A stretch of 64,000 nucleotides of DNA from Agapetus fuscipes (GCA_951799405.1 OX637335.1:22634342-22698341), one strand, 5' to 3'. Numbered from the stretch's first letter, positions 30,910 to 41,759 are shown. Notes: a model not told the origin generated them from the sequence alone. Program-made: numbers and translations.

Positions 30910-31735
30910 CTGGGATATATCTCACCCCTTCCGCCTCTAAGGATTGTACAAACCATCCCTTTACCCAAATATCGAGAAATACTGTAGTAATGTATTGCGG
31001 CTATCTATGAAATATATGTGCAAACTCAAAACAAAACACGAAGGTAATTTGTAATGAAAAGTAACGGTATACAAAATAAAGCATGAAAGCTTTTATTGCT
31101 TGTGAAATTTAATCAACAATGCGCTTATACCTGCAGCTAAAAATAAATTGAAATGAAACTCGTCATATTGTGTGAATATGATATTTTAAAACAGTTAATA
31201 GAGTGTCAATTAAAAAACAGTAAAAAACAGTGTGAGCTCTTGAAACCTTGGACATTAAATTTGCAAATGAATTATTGTATTAAAAATACAATACTAATTA
31301 CCCGTTTTAAAAAAATGCATTGCAAACTTGATTGAGATAATTACGAAATCCACTGATTATATCAAACACACAATTTTGGCTTTATTTGCGTTGTCTATTC
31401 AAAGCTTCTCTCAATCAGTGTGTTGAATCAACGTACTAAAATATCGACAAATAATTAGATTATTTACAATTTGAATTTTGTTTTGAGTTTAAATACTCCA
31501 TGACCGATTAGCAGGTGTTTATTTTTAGAAGGCATCTGCAAAAGAATTCGAATGTTTATATTTTAATTTGTAATCTCTTTTAAATGCAATATGAAGTAGT
31601 AGGTAGGTATTTTTATTTGAATTAATCAAATTTTTGGCATGAACGGCGAAGGTCCATATTTACAAATATAAAAATTGTAACTTGTGAATTCTGAGATATT
31701 TCACATATGAATTCAAGTTACATATGAATACAGTT
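30910..31735. other. AT-rich unassigned sequence
   Basis: No gene or recognised repeat. Confidence 0.45.
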
Positions 31736-31870
31736 ACAAGTTACTGTAACTGTAACTCTGTCGCTATTCCGCTAGGGGTAGCCAGAACCTCTGCAGAGCT
31801 GCCTCCATTTCTTCCCATCCTTACACACCTCTTTCAATTCATTCATATCCATCACTTTTTCATGTATTTT
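31735..31870 (-). mobile_element. LINE C-terminal fragment (..VCKDGKKWRQLCRGSGYP stop)
   Basis: The minus strand reads MNELKEVCKDGKKWRQLCRG SGYP and stops at 31772-31774. Paralogue of 9352-9480; both share the CKD-KKWR motif with the S1-associated LINE. Confidence 0.72.
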
Positions 31871-31895
31871 CTGCTCTTACGCTCACTTTGTTATA

Positions 31896-32870
31896 TTGAT
31901 TTTATTTTTTAATTTTGTTATACATACATATCCTCATAGTGTAGTCTTCTTCTTCTATTTGTATTTGTTTTATGCTTCTACAAGTAGGTATGTACAATTG
32001 AATTTTATCAAAAAGTATAATTTACGTAAATTTTTCAAACACCTCGGTAGAGTTAAAGTGATGGAGCTGCAATTCACTGCGTTAGTTTTGGCGCCGGTAT
32101 CTCTCTCCTCTAGGACTGTGAGACCAGTAACTTGTCTTCCTATAGGACCTCCCCCACCCTGTTGTGGTGTACCTCCCCACTACACCACCTCTCCCCGCGG
32201 TCCCAAGTTTTCATTTAAGATTGTAAACACAGACCCAGAACTATTCCCGGTTGCTGCCTCTGTGTGGCTGTACCGAGACACTATTCGGATAGTCGGGATT
32301 TGAAAACTAAGTAAAAAAAAAGAATATTCGAATATGGTAGCTTTAATGAATATACTCTTAAGAGTTTTGTATCGTTTAAGAGCGCTCTCGAATATTTGTA
32401 ATTTTAAAATCCGCGTTCGCTTAATTCGTATCTATGCCACAGCGGCGCGCTCGGCGCTCTACTCTCTCGTTCGTTCGTAATTTTTGAAAGGTACGTATAT
32501 GAACTTATAATATCTGTGGACTAGAAATTATTTTAACCAAAAAAGACATATATATAATTATATATATATATCTCAACTTACTTATGAAAATGATCATTAG
32601 TAATAAAAATAACAAAGAACTTCACAGTTGCATTTCCATGTGTACAAAAAACTCGGCACAACGAAAAAAAAATCTTGAATGTTGGTAGCATTTCAAATAA
32701 CGGCTGCCGACTAGACCGGAAATAACAAGAGTTGACAGATAACACACGTTATAAATATTGTGATTGCCAAAGTCGTGCCAATATTTCATATTTTCAAGTT
32801 GTATATTCATATTTTAACTTTATCACTCATTTCATTATAACCACTGCAACGTGTGACAGGAGAGAAACGC
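31896..32870. other. Unassigned sequence including a GC-richer 32060-32300
   Basis: An open frame reaches 32303 on the plus strand with proline-rich sequence (GPPPPCCGVPP), but it has no recognised domain, splice support or second copy. 32380-32500 contains a (TTCG)n-like stretch. Not called as a gene. Confidence 0.35.
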
Positions 32871-32879
32871 AAGTGGTAG

Positions 32880-33105
32880 CATGTCGCTGCCTTTGTTCTT
32901 GTTTGCCGTAGAGACCATTAAGCTAATTTTACATGAGCAATGTTTGCATGTGTACTGGACCAATGTGTCTTATGAAAACAGGAAATTGATTTCAAAAATA
33001 TTTAAAACAACTCTCACATTACGAATTTTACGCTTATTCTTAGCTCAGATTGTGCAGAATTTTATTCTTATGACAACTGCAGTATGTATCAAATCAGCAC
33101 GTTAG
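32880..33105 (-). mobile_element. MITE M3-related copy, one TIR lost
   Basis: Matches the complement of 36290-36495 over most of its length (ttacatgagcaatgtttgca, tactggaccaatgtgtctta, cttagctcagattgtg). The terminus gttcttgtttgccgta corresponds to the M3 TIR; the opposite TIR is absent. Confidence 0.7.
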
Positions 33106-33352
33106 TTTCCGCTCCTCTATGTTATTACTCATAGTAGCTATTCAGTTCAGTTTTTGCCAGACATTTTTTTATGCCGTGCAGATAGACTCAACCTTTTCCA
33201 TCCTTCAATAGCGATACTAAAAATGTATTAGATTGTATGGGTAGACTGAGATGTGAATAAAAGATGAAACTTCTATGAACTATCTTAGGTTTATTTTATC
33301 AAAAAAATAATAGTTTCGCAAATTATATTTTTTGTAATAATAATATCAGGAT

Positions 33353-33510
33353 GATTTTTGCGAGCGCTGTTTTTGTGTAAATCACACCCCAAGAGCCCCC
33401 AGCGAGCTTGGTCGTCGCTAAAGAAAGCGTCGATTCTCAATCAAGACCAAGTTGCTGTAGGGCTGGATGAACTTTGGCGACGGATCTTGGTAATGGTTTG
33501 TGTACTTCCA
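33353..33510 (-). mobile_element. S2 SINE 3' half with LINE-type tail
   Basis: Minus strand: gttcatccagccctacagca, acttggtcttgattgagaat, gcgacgaccaagctcgctgg, then gctcttggggtgtgatttac and aacagcgctcgcaaaa. The S2 central domain is followed by the CR1-like LINE tail. Confidence 0.72.
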
Positions 33511-33835
33511 CTATTAATTCATTCGAACTTTGAAAAACATGTAAATACAAAAAAAAAACAAGTTTTTAGTTACTCGTAAGCGTAACTACATATGTTATGG
33601 ATATGTAAAGGTTCCAAGGAATTTTCTGAAAATAGTGGTCAATATAGTGCATACACGCAGTATTTCTTAGTAAATATTTAGTTTTTCACATACTGTAAAA
33701 TTGTATTTCCTTTCTCGCAATTTCGCTTTCTTGAAGACTAGAATTATTTTTTTGCGTATGATCCGTAGGATGAAGAATGTCGACCGATTATTTCTAAAAT
33801 AGTAATGATAAATTTCTAAGTTAAGTATCGAAGTC

Positions 33836-34036
33836 TTAATCTAAATTAAAGTTGCAAAGAAATACATCATTTCAGATTCATATTAAATGCATTCCCACAA
33901 GCACACACATAGAAGTTGAACATAAGCCCTGCAACTTTTGCCGACCTTCCCAGAAACAGGGGGGACATTAGCAGTTGAACCATCTTTGTACAGTATGGGT
34001 GGTCAGCTTCATACCAACCTAGAAGTCAAGGAATGT
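33836..34036 (-). mobile_element. S1 retroposon with internal deletion
   Basis: Full 5' and 3' ends (ccaacctagaagtcaagg; atctaaattaaagttgcaaa on plus), but ~55 bp between the gcacacacataga and gttgaacataagcc blocks are missing. Confidence 0.84.
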
Positions 34037-34039
34037 CTT

Positions 34040-34800
34040 ATTAAGAAATTGTTGATAGCAAAAAATAATATTTTTGTAAACATGTAACATGGAAAATAAC
34101 AAAATGTACTCGCTCGATAACAAATAACAAATGTATTTTCGTACCACAACGGTTAACTAAACTGCTTCAAAAATTAAGTTATATAATAAAGAATTTTCCC
34201 GATGTTCGAATTCAAATTCGAATTCTTGATGTCAACTTTTCGAATATTAAATTAACAATTGGAATCCCAGCTTCCCGCTAAAGACAGGATCGCTTAATCA
34301 AATGTCGCAGTGGTTTGCGGGCAGGACTCGTACTCAGGGTTCGCTGTCGTGGCCGACCGGAGATGCCCGAGTTGAGCTGTTTTTTTGCGCTGCACCCAGC
34401 ATCCGCTTTGAGGATCTGTTCCAAGTTTCCGCCCGCTAGACCAACAAGGAAATTCGACGTGATCTGTAAATGGTAAACTGGCAGAGCACTCAAATCTATA
34501 CTGAAGAAATGCAGGTGGTTGAAACTTGAGAGTAGCTTACAGAAGTTAGTTGATTCTGTTTGTCGTTGAATTAGAAACAGGTAAATTAGTATATTTGTTG
34601 GGGTTTGGTGGTTCACACAGTTAAAGTCCATTTTATTTATTTGAAAAAAAAAAATACATGGGCTTAGTTCACTTTCAAATTTTGTTTTTTTCTCAAATAT
34701 GTCCACCGACAGAATGTAAATTTTAAAAGTGAACTAAAACTTCGTATTTGTTTTGTTAATAAAAAAGGTAAATTAAAGTTGTATTTTTTTTAGATTTCTC
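34040..34800. other. Unassigned sequence
   Basis: A 142-codon open frame on the minus strand (34278-34706) includes LVGLAGGNLEQILKADAGCS. I do not recognise it, and nothing supports splicing or a start. One isolated FB-A repeat unit (tgtccaccgacagaatgt) is at 34700-34717. Confidence 0.35.
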
Positions 34801-34809
34801 AATGCTATC

Positions 34810-35128
34810 TCTTTGAAAAGACTATTGGTGGTAATGATTCTGGATGAAAAAATGCAAACAGTTTGTAAGGACCGAAAAAAATGGCGTGAGTGGTCAGCCT
34901 CATACCAACCCATAGTGTTTAAAATATTTCACTTGGCCAATGACACCCCTGTTTCAAGGAAGCTCGGCAAAAGTTGTAGGGTTATGTTCATTTGAGGTTA
35001 GGATTTCAATTTGTAAGTAGGTACACAGGCAGAATTTGTGAGTGAAAAATTTTCACGTGTCTGCTTGTGGGCATGCACTTAATGTGAATTTCAAATGTTA
35101 TATATCTTTGCAACTTAGATTATAGATC
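34810..35128 (+). mobile_element. LINE C-terminus fused to S1 with an inverted head
   Basis: 34838-34887 encodes ILDEKMQTVCKDRKKWRE. The 3' UTR seen in other copies is missing. Positions 34890-34910 hold the 21 bp S1 head segment in reverse complement (gtggtcagcctcataccaac), after which S1 continues in normal orientation to tttgcaacttagattatag. Confidence 0.8.
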
Positions 35129-35199
35129 CAAGTCTCACCTAGGATGAAGATAAGAATGTACTGATTTCATATCGACAGACACGACAGAAGCAACAATTT

Positions 35200-35292
35200 A
35201 AGCAACACCCCTGCGGAAGCCTTCCAGTGTGACATAGACCCCCAAGCGCTTTAAAAATAGTGGAGCCTTCCGCACAGGATTTCTTAAAAAAC
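35200..35292 (+). mobile_element. S2 SINE 3' tail (type b), diverged
   Basis: cacccctgcggaagccttcc ... tgacatagacccccaag ... ccgcacaggatttcttaaaa. Ends 40 bp before the 5S-like sequence. Confidence 0.65.
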
Positions 35293-35332
35293 GAAATAGT
35301 GGTAAGTGAATGTAATATCTTTAATAATTTTA

Positions 35333-35450
35333 GTCAACGACGTTAGCCATGTTGAAAGCACCGGTTCCCATAGATCACCGAAGTTAAGCAACATTGGGCG
35401 TGGTCAGTGCTTGGATGGGTAACCGCTCAGGTACACCGCGTGTCGTTGGC
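35333..35450 (+). rRNA. 5S rRNA sequence, near full length, probably SINE-associated
   Basis: 118 bp. The ends gtcaacgac and gtcgttggc pair as 5S helix I. The internal control region is intact-looking: tagatcaccgaagttaagca (box A), then ggtcagtgcttggatgggta (intermediate element/box C region) and ccgcgtgtcgttgg. There is no oligo-T terminator downstream; instead an S2 tRNA-like head starts 7 bp later. A single dispersed copy fused to a SINE is more likely a 5S-derived pseudogene or a 5S-headed SINE than a functional gene. Confidence 0.82.
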
Positions 35451-35456
35451 ATCTTG

Positions 35457-35743
35457 GACCGGTCCGTAGGAAGGTTGTGGATTCGGATCCCGGCGGAGCA
35501 CAAAAATATACCATTTATATTTCGAATGTGCTCTTCGCTGGGTTGAAAAATTCATAAACCTTTACCAATGACCGGTCACCAAAGGTCCATCCAGCCTTAC
35601 AGCAACTGGGTCTTGCTTGAGTATTGGCGCTTTGTAGCGACGACCAAGCTCGTACACCTCTGCGGCACTACAACAAGTGTCATAGACCCCTAGAGTCTTT
35701 AGAATCTAGGGAGTCTCCCGCACAGGATCTCTTAAAAAAAAAA
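35457..35743 (+). mobile_element. S2 SINE with type-b tail and A-run
   Basis: Head gaccggtccgtag joins gaaggttgtggattcggatc, so about 33 bp between the A and B boxes is deleted. Body, central domain and then tacacctctgcggcactaca, gtcatagacccctagagtct and cccgcacaggatctcttaa, ending in A10. Complete 3' end, compromised pol III head. Confidence 0.87.
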
Positions 35744-35744
35744 C

Positions 35745-36250
35745 ACACGTTTGTTATACTTTGTAAATGATTTTCTTGATGTTACATTTCACTTACAAAC
35801 TCTAAACTCGGCGTTTCAAGTTTACCGTACACAATTAAATTGTGACTTTCTCGAGCTGCGAGTAACAATGCAAAACTTATTTAATTATTGGGACAAAGCG
35901 CGCAAATACTTAGCCTAGTATTTGTTGGGCAACATTACATCAGTGCATATTCATTTCGTGTACCGCGGTCGCCATCGCAGTTTCTACAAAAACGTTAGAA
36001 AGCTAAAACACTCACTAGGGGCGCTGTTTTAGTTGCTGTATATTTTTTTGCAAACGATATGTTTGAGTTACAATTTTGAGGTTTATACTTGTGGTACAGT
36101 GTACGACTCACAGAGCAGAAATGAAAACGTAGGAAAAGTTTATCATTAATGAATATGTCGAGAGCTTCCTCCAACAGGTCCTATACTCTGCCAGTCTGTT
36201 CAAACCAGGACACTCCACACCATGGTCAGTAGTTGACAGTACGCTCCCCC
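35745..36250. other. Unassigned sequence
   Basis: cactcactaggggcgctgtt near 36008 has a diverged counterpart at 51450-51475 and at 45545-45560, hinting at one more small repeat family. Boundaries not resolved. Confidence 0.35.
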
Positions 36251-36487
36251 AGTTCTTGTTTACCGTATACGCCAATCTTGTCAAATATGACTTTTTCATG
36301 CAGTTGTCTTAAGAATCAAATTCTACACAATCTGAGCTAAGAAAAACCGTAAAACTCGATAATGCGAGAGTTCTTTTAAATTTTTTTTAAATAAATTTCT
36401 TGTTTTCATAAGACACATTGGTCCAGTACACATGCAAACATTGCTCATGTAAAATTTTCTCAATGGCGGATACGGTAAACAAGAACT
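36251..36487. mobile_element. MITE family M3, 237 bp with ~24 bp TIRs
   Basis: agttcttgtttaccgtatac gcca at 36251 is complemented by tggcggatacggtaaacaag aact ending at 36487 with one mismatch. The interior matches 32880-33105 in inverted orientation. Confidence 0.8.
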
Positions 36488-36526
36488 AAGGCAGCGAGTA
36501 GTTAGTCAGCGTGACGGATGTGCGTC

Positions 36527-36812
36527 AAACGCAACTAAGCTACTCACATAGTGTAACTTTGCCGCATTCTCCCGGAAAGGGTTGTCATGTTGCGGAACCT
36601 ATTTATTTTTACAGGTAAGGGGGTCGGTCTTATACCTTTTTAGTTGAAGCGGAGACTTCTCAGCTCCCAGGCTGGTAGTCATTTATTGTGAAGGCTGTGT
36701 AAACCTTGCCAATATGTTACTTTTTGTTTGAAATAAACACTGAAACGGGAAACCGAGCTCTCAGCATGGAATACAAGCATATCGACTGAGATATCGACCA
36801 GATCTGTAATTG
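36527..36812 (-). mobile_element. S3 SINE
   Basis: Minus strand: head gatatctcagtcgatatgct, body tttcagtgtttatttcaaac, terminus gagtagcttagttgcgttt. The B-box half of the head is deleted. Confidence 0.8.
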
Positions 36813-36847
36813 TATACGGATTACGTATGCTCTTTCGTCGTGACCGG

Positions 36848-37153
36848 AAGTCCGATCGATAGTTCAGTTGGTAGAACGCTTGCGTTCCATGCAAGAGGGC
36901 TTAGGCTTGATCCCCACCTTGGCTGTCAGCAATGATTACCTGTTTCGGGGCTTTTTCAACTTAAAATTAAAATACCGGCAAGGTTTCCTCAGATTAAATC
37001 AGAATAAGCTTTCTTTTAAGTTGGGAAATTTCCGCTACAAGGGAATTTGTTGGCGTAAGGTCGGCTTCTTTGAAAATAAATTGGTTCCCCATGCCACATG
37101 CAACCCTTTCGGTGACAACGCGATATGAAGTTAGACTATATGGCAGCTTTGTT
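36848..37153 (+). mobile_element. S3 SINE, diverged, head-to-head with the previous copy
   Basis: gtccgatcgatagttcagtt, ggcttgatccccaccttggc, taccggcaaggtttcctcag and tgccacatgcaaccctttcg. Old copy. 35 bp separate the two heads. Confidence 0.8.
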
Positions 37154-37187
37154 GATTTTTTTGGCGTTATTTCAAATTATACAGATT

Positions 37188-37393
37188 ATGTAAAAAATAG
37201 TTCACTTTGCCAATGTCACCCCTGTTTCAGGGAAGGTCGGCAAGAGTTGCAGGGCTTATGTTCATTTGAGATTGGGTTTTTATATTGTAGGTCCACGTGC
37301 GGCATGTGTGAGCGCGAAATTATGCATGTCTGCTTGTGGGGATGCATTTAATATGAATCTCAAATGATACATATCTTTGCAGCTTAGATTTAG
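37188..37393 (+). mobile_element. S1 retroposon, 5'-truncated
   Basis: tgtaaaaaatagttcacttt to tttgcagcttagatttagg; nearly identical to the consensus from there on (for example ttcagggaaggtcggcaaga). Confidence 0.87.
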
Positions 37394-37394
37394 G

Positions 37395-37890
37395 TGTAGC
37401 ATACTTTATTTGTTTTTTTTTTTTGTATGTACTAAAAACCTTTCGATGTCGATCATTCGTCTTTTGTCTATTTCTGCCATGTCTTCAACTTGCCATTAAC
37501 CACTAACTGGATGTCCTGGTGTGAAGCAGCCCAACTAGCTCTCCCCAGCGACTGTCTATATTCACTAGCAGCAGAAAGCTACTGTCATGGACTAGTCACT
37601 CGCCGACTGTATTGGCAGGCAGATAGTTTTATTTGCCTTGGAAGAGATTGCCTTTTCCACTGCGGCCGCTCCGCAACTTAAATTAAATACCAGACTTCCT
37701 GAATTTGCTGTTAGGCTGTACATTAACATTTTTGTTTGAAAATATATCAACTAGACGTAGAACATCTAAACTACATGGAAATACGTCAATGCACATACTT
37801 ATAATTTGAAAACGTTACCTTATGAACTGTTTTTTTCTTCACAGTCTTTCATATTATGTAATAATGCCTCTTTCATATTTCTGTTGAAGG
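37395..37890. other. Unassigned sequence
   Basis: 37490-37680 is open on the plus strand (CEAAQLALPSDCLYSLAAES) but has no recognised domain or splice context; composition is slightly above background. Confidence 0.35.
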
Positions 37891-37892
37891 GT

Positions 37893-37980
37893 TTTTTTTT
37901 TAAGAAATCCTGTGCGGGAGACTTCCTAGATTCTAGAGACTCTAGGGATCTATGACACTTGTTGTAGTGCCGCAGAGGTG
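37893..37980 (-). mobile_element. S2 SINE type-b tail
   Basis: agaaatcctgtgcgggagac ... gttgtagtgccgcagaggtg is the complement of the tail at 35650-35735, starting with the T-run that represents its poly-A. Confidence 0.8.
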
Positions 37981-38044
37981 TCAATACCGCCCATTTCAGA
38001 TATCAAGGTGTACCTTCATAAAATCAGAGTAGTTTTTTGGGTTT

Positions 38045-38272
38045 TGTAAGGGGGCCGGCCTCACGCCAACCACTTCAGTTGAAGTTTCCCAGCTCCCGAG
38101 AATGCGGGTACTCATTTCTTGTGAGGGCTAAATAAATCTTACCGTTATTTTATTTTTCAGTTTGAAATAAACACCGAAACGGGAAATCATTTCTGACACT
38201 CTCGGTGGGATTCGAACCCGGGCCCTGGGCATGGAATGCAAGCACTCTACCAACTGAGCTATCGACCGGATT
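38045..38272 (-). mobile_element. S3 SINE, 3' terminus missing
   Basis: Head tccggtcgatagctcagttg and gggttcgaatcccaccgaga; body to aggccggcccccttac. The last ~70 bp are absent. Confidence 0.87.
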
Positions 38273-38279
38273 GTTCGAA

Positions 38280-39180
38280 GTTTTTTGCACTTAGTATATG
38301 GGCTTCTTAATCATACGGATATACTCGTATGTGTTTTTTTGGTTAATAAAGAAAATATCAATAAAAAAATACATACATCCAGATTCTAGCCCGTATATTT
38401 TTTTATTAAAATATACTTGTTAGATTTCAGCATATGCATATATCTGTGGAATAAATCAATTAAGAAGCATATTTAAAACAACTTTCTTTGTGTAACTTAT
38501 TTTATTACCGAATTATTTTATTGAAGTTTATCGTCGCTACAGCAACCATCATTTCCTGCCTTTACGGAACTAAACTCTGCTAGTAATCTAATCCAATGAA
38601 ACTTTGAAAGAATACGGGGAGGTAGTAGGTCTATGATGGCTCCTGAACACGCTTATGGCAATGTGAGGTACAAGCTGCATTGGAGGTAAAACTGCTGCAT
38701 AAATAATGTGTGATTTCAGGGAATACTCATGAAATGATGAAAAATCAATGTAGTTATTTATTTAAAGGATTTAGAAAACGTAAACCAGCAATAAAATGTT
38801 CGGTTTTTAATGCGACAAAGAATTTTAGTAGTCTATTTTTTTTCTTTGTAATTTATTTAAAAGTATTTTTTTACCGTAATTGTTTAAGTACACTGGACAA
38901 TAATAATGAACAAATCCACGAGAATGAGGTCCGCACGTGAATCGGCTTAAACAATATTGTCGTCACCTGACCGGGTTGCTAGGGAAATGGCCTACAGATA
39001 TTTTGTTATCGGTTGCTAAAGGCGGAACTCCCATATTAGACTGACTATTGATCGCCTAGAAAAAAGTTCCATGCCGAAGAAATGTTCCAATCTCATCAAA
39101 AAATAAATTGCTCCGTTTGAAGTTGCCAAAGTCAGATTGTATTATTGAAAGTAGTCAGCCTTATGTATGATAAAACTGGC
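38280..39180. other. AT-rich unassigned sequence
   Basis: No gene or recognised repeat. Confidence 0.45.
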
Positions 39181-39184
39181 ATTA

Positions 39185-39517
39185 TTTTACTGGATTTGAC
39201 TCCTTACTCCTGAGAAGGCAACTGTCACTTGCGAGATGCATCCTCAAACTTCTTAGGAGTGAGGTTGATTGTGTAGTGTTGAGTGACCGCTTATTGACGC
39301 TCTATGTACCCGACTCCTTTATCAGAGCCCGGTCGCATAGGCTTTTTAATGTCATCTCGAGCCGAACCAATATTCTTCGCAATTAATTTGTTTCGCGAGC
39401 GCAAACACTCATAAACGAATTGATGTCGTCCTCACCACATCTGGATATATTTAATACTAGAATGAATGGACTGATGCGTGAATGGAAGGTTCTGCTAGAA
39501 AGACGAATGTTATAATG
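39185..39517 (+). mobile_element. LINE C-terminal fragment
   Basis: The frame LSDRLLTLYVPDSFIRARSH then RLFNVISSRTNILRN, FVSRAQTLINELMSSSPHLD and IFNTRMNGLMREWKVLLERR resembles the LINE C-terminal block R...L-VP--RTN...SP--R....LN-L....DIF. One in-frame stop. Ends 40 bp before the HE element. Confidence 0.6.
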
Positions 39518-39754
39518 ATACACTTATATTGTTTTGATTTTTTTTGCATAAAATATTGTTTTTCTACTCCCATTTGGTAATTTACTAATTACAAAACGGC
39601 TAACGCAATCACAATGCCATACATTTCTACACCCGTTGCATAATGTTACATTATGCAACCGGTAACCGTGTTAAAATGAACATGTGCGCATGCGCATTGT
39701 CAGAATTGGAACCATTTTTTAATTTCAAATGTCAACCTTGTATGGGGGTATGAA

Positions 39755-39868
39755 GACCTGTCAATCCAAGATGGCCGCAAGCGATCAGCTGATTAGGCTT
39801 CATACAATATTAGTGATATTCGGTAGGTAGGAATTACCGTGGTGATGAGACTTTCAGCCCTGTTCAGA
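39755..39868. mobile_element. Hairpin MITE M1 fragment (loop and right arm)
   Basis: tatgaagacctgtcaatcca agatggccgcaag ... cttcatacaatattagtgat ... ggaattaccgtggtgatgag actttcag. Complete version at 47135-47302. Confidence 0.78.
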
Positions 39869-40061
39869 TGAAAATAAATAAGTATATTTTATGTGAAGAG
39901 TCAAATAAAAATTGTTAATAGTGCTAAAATTTATCGAATTTATTTATCGGATTGCTCCAAATAAAGCTTTCCTTTTTTCAATGGAAAATAAAAGGCTTGA
40001 AAGGAAAACAATACAAAAAATTTCACCGAAAAAAATAAACAAACTCAAAAAGTTACTTGGT

Positions 40062-40282
40062 TAATAGGTGAGTATGAGGTTGATCACCTATGCTGTACAA
40101 ATTTGGTTCACCTGCCAATACAACTGCAGGGCATATGTTTATTTGAGTTTTGGGTTTGAATGTTTAAGCTTATATGCAGGATGTAAAAGCGCGACCTTAT
40201 ACATATGTGTCGGCTTGTGGGCATGAATTCAATATGAAACCTAAATATAATTTATTTTTACAACTTAGGTTAGATTAGATAA
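40062..40282 (+). mobile_element. S1 retroposon nested in HE element
   Basis: gtgagtatgaggttgatcac to caacttaggttagattagat, with ~20 bp deletion in the gtttcagggaaggtcggc block. Confidence 0.8.
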
Positions 40283-40636
40283 TCGAAGGGAATGATAAAT
40301 CACACGTTTTGACAAAGGTAAGGTTTTAATTACTTCAAATGGACGAGTACATTATAATGACTATTTTGTTAATTCTCTCATGGTCGTAGAAAAAGTATTG
40401 TATGCCACTGCACGTAATTAGTCTTTGTAACACTCATGCTTTCTATTGTGCCATTCGGCTGCGCCTCATGGCACAAACTAGCACTCGTGTTAAAAAGACT
40501 ATCATTACTTGGCAGTGGCATAAATAACTATTTATTTTTATAATACTTGTATTACATTATAACTTTATGGTATCAACTGTCATGTTATTTTGTTTCAATA
40601 AATAAATAAATTATGGACAAGGTTAGTTATCCAGCC

Positions 40637-40724
40637 GCCTTTCCCTGAAACAGAGGAGGCATTGGCAAAGTGAACTTTTTTTCAATACGCTTGTTCAGCC
40701 TCATACCAACATGTAAGCCAAGGA
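40637..40724 (-). mobile_element. S1 retroposon 5' fragment
   Basis: The complement reads ccttggcttacatgttggta tgaggctgaacaag ... ttcactttgccaatgcctcc. 5' third only, an unusual 3' truncation. Confidence 0.78.
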
Positions 40725-40729
40725 ACAAT

Positions 40730-41145
40730 AGAAAATGATTTCTTCATAAAGAAAAAGCAATTGAAATTTTAATATGCACGTTGTAGCACGGTTGAGGTAG
40801 CCTACGTGTGCATGGACGTATGCAGTCGTAGAACCAATTTCCCAGAGCAGGCGGCCGTGAGGAAAATATCAGTACTCCCTCTGACGTCACAGCTAATGAA
40901 AAACTCATCATTGTACTGCCTTTACTATTTGGAGCGTAGACGTTTTGTGAATATGAGAAAGAAATTATATATAGGTCAAAAAAAAAAATTTTAGAAAAAT
41001 ATATATAATTTTGGGTCTGTATTTACAAGTGTTGGTAGAAATGATCGAAATAAATATGTATTTAGGAACCTTTATTATGAGTAAGTACCTATTACAACAC
41101 TACGCAGCTAACGCAGTTTACAGGGCTGCTACCAAGGATCAAGAC
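40730..41145. other. Unassigned sequence
   Basis: No gene or recognised repeat. Confidence 0.45.
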
Positions 41146-41149
41146 ATCA

Positions 41150-41250
41150 ACCGCCTCACCACCAATACCTCAGCGGCACTATGACCAATGTCATAGATTC
41201 CTAGAGTCTCTGAAATCTAAGTGTCTCCCGCACAGGATTCCTTAAAAAGC
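41150..41250 (+). mobile_element. S2 SINE type-b tail
   Basis: aatacctcagcggcactatg ... gtcatagattcctagagtct ... gtctcccgcacaggattcct taaaa. 3' end only. Confidence 0.75.
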
Positions 41251-41759
41251 CATACATTTACTGTATGAAAAGATGTTTTAATATTGAGTTGACAATAGAT
41301 AATGTGAGTCGTATAGAACCACAGATGACGATATATCGGATTTTTTTAAATGATTCTCTATTTGCGTGTACGAGTATTAGCATTTTAGTATGATGATTTT
41401 TTTTCTAGGTTTTTCAATTCTTGTCCACATATAATGTATTTCAAATGCCAGTAGGTAGACATATGTTATGTTTCTTCCTTTTGCTTTATCATATATTGTA
41501 CAAAATCTCTCATTAAAATGACAGTCCAAGTGGTCCATTCATCATTCCCTCCCCGTCTATTCAATATGAAAATTTTCCCTCGGGCCTGAAAATTCCCAAA
41601 ATAATCTCCTACAACAATTAGCAAGCGAACAAAGTTTAGATTAGGAATGCCGCGTTGTGTGGGAACAAACAGCGAAGTGAGCAAAAGCCGAAGTGTGCTT
41701 AAGGGTCCGTGGGCTCACCCCTTACACAGCCTACCTAACTCCGCCCACCCTAACAGCGG

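Larger units (their letters stand above)
39557..40533 (-). mobile_element. Hairpin-ended element HE, copy 2 (977 bp, inverted)
   Basis: tgtttttctactcccatttg at 39557 and ggcataaataactattt at 40533 are the inverted ends of copy 1. The 25 bp palindrome (39635-39659) and terminal hairpin (40403-40520) are both present. The subterminal block (aaggtaaggttttaattact ... tggtcgtagaaaaagtattg) also matches. The interior differs: it carries a fragment of another hairpin MITE (39755-39868) and an S1 copy (40062-40282). Confidence 0.75.

Noticed and set aside
31896..32303. 135-codon plus-strand open frame as an exon
   Set aside because: First half is AT-rich hydrophobic background; the proline-rich second half has no homologue I recognise and no convincing splice sites.
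34278..34706. 142-codon minus-strand open frame as a gene
   Set aside because: No recognised domain, weak first half composed of AT-rich sequence, no splice or start context.
14143..40533. The two HE copies as the inverted ends of one 26 kb transposon
   Set aside because: Each copy has both of the distinct element ends, and a host exon lies between them; two separate insertions are simpler.
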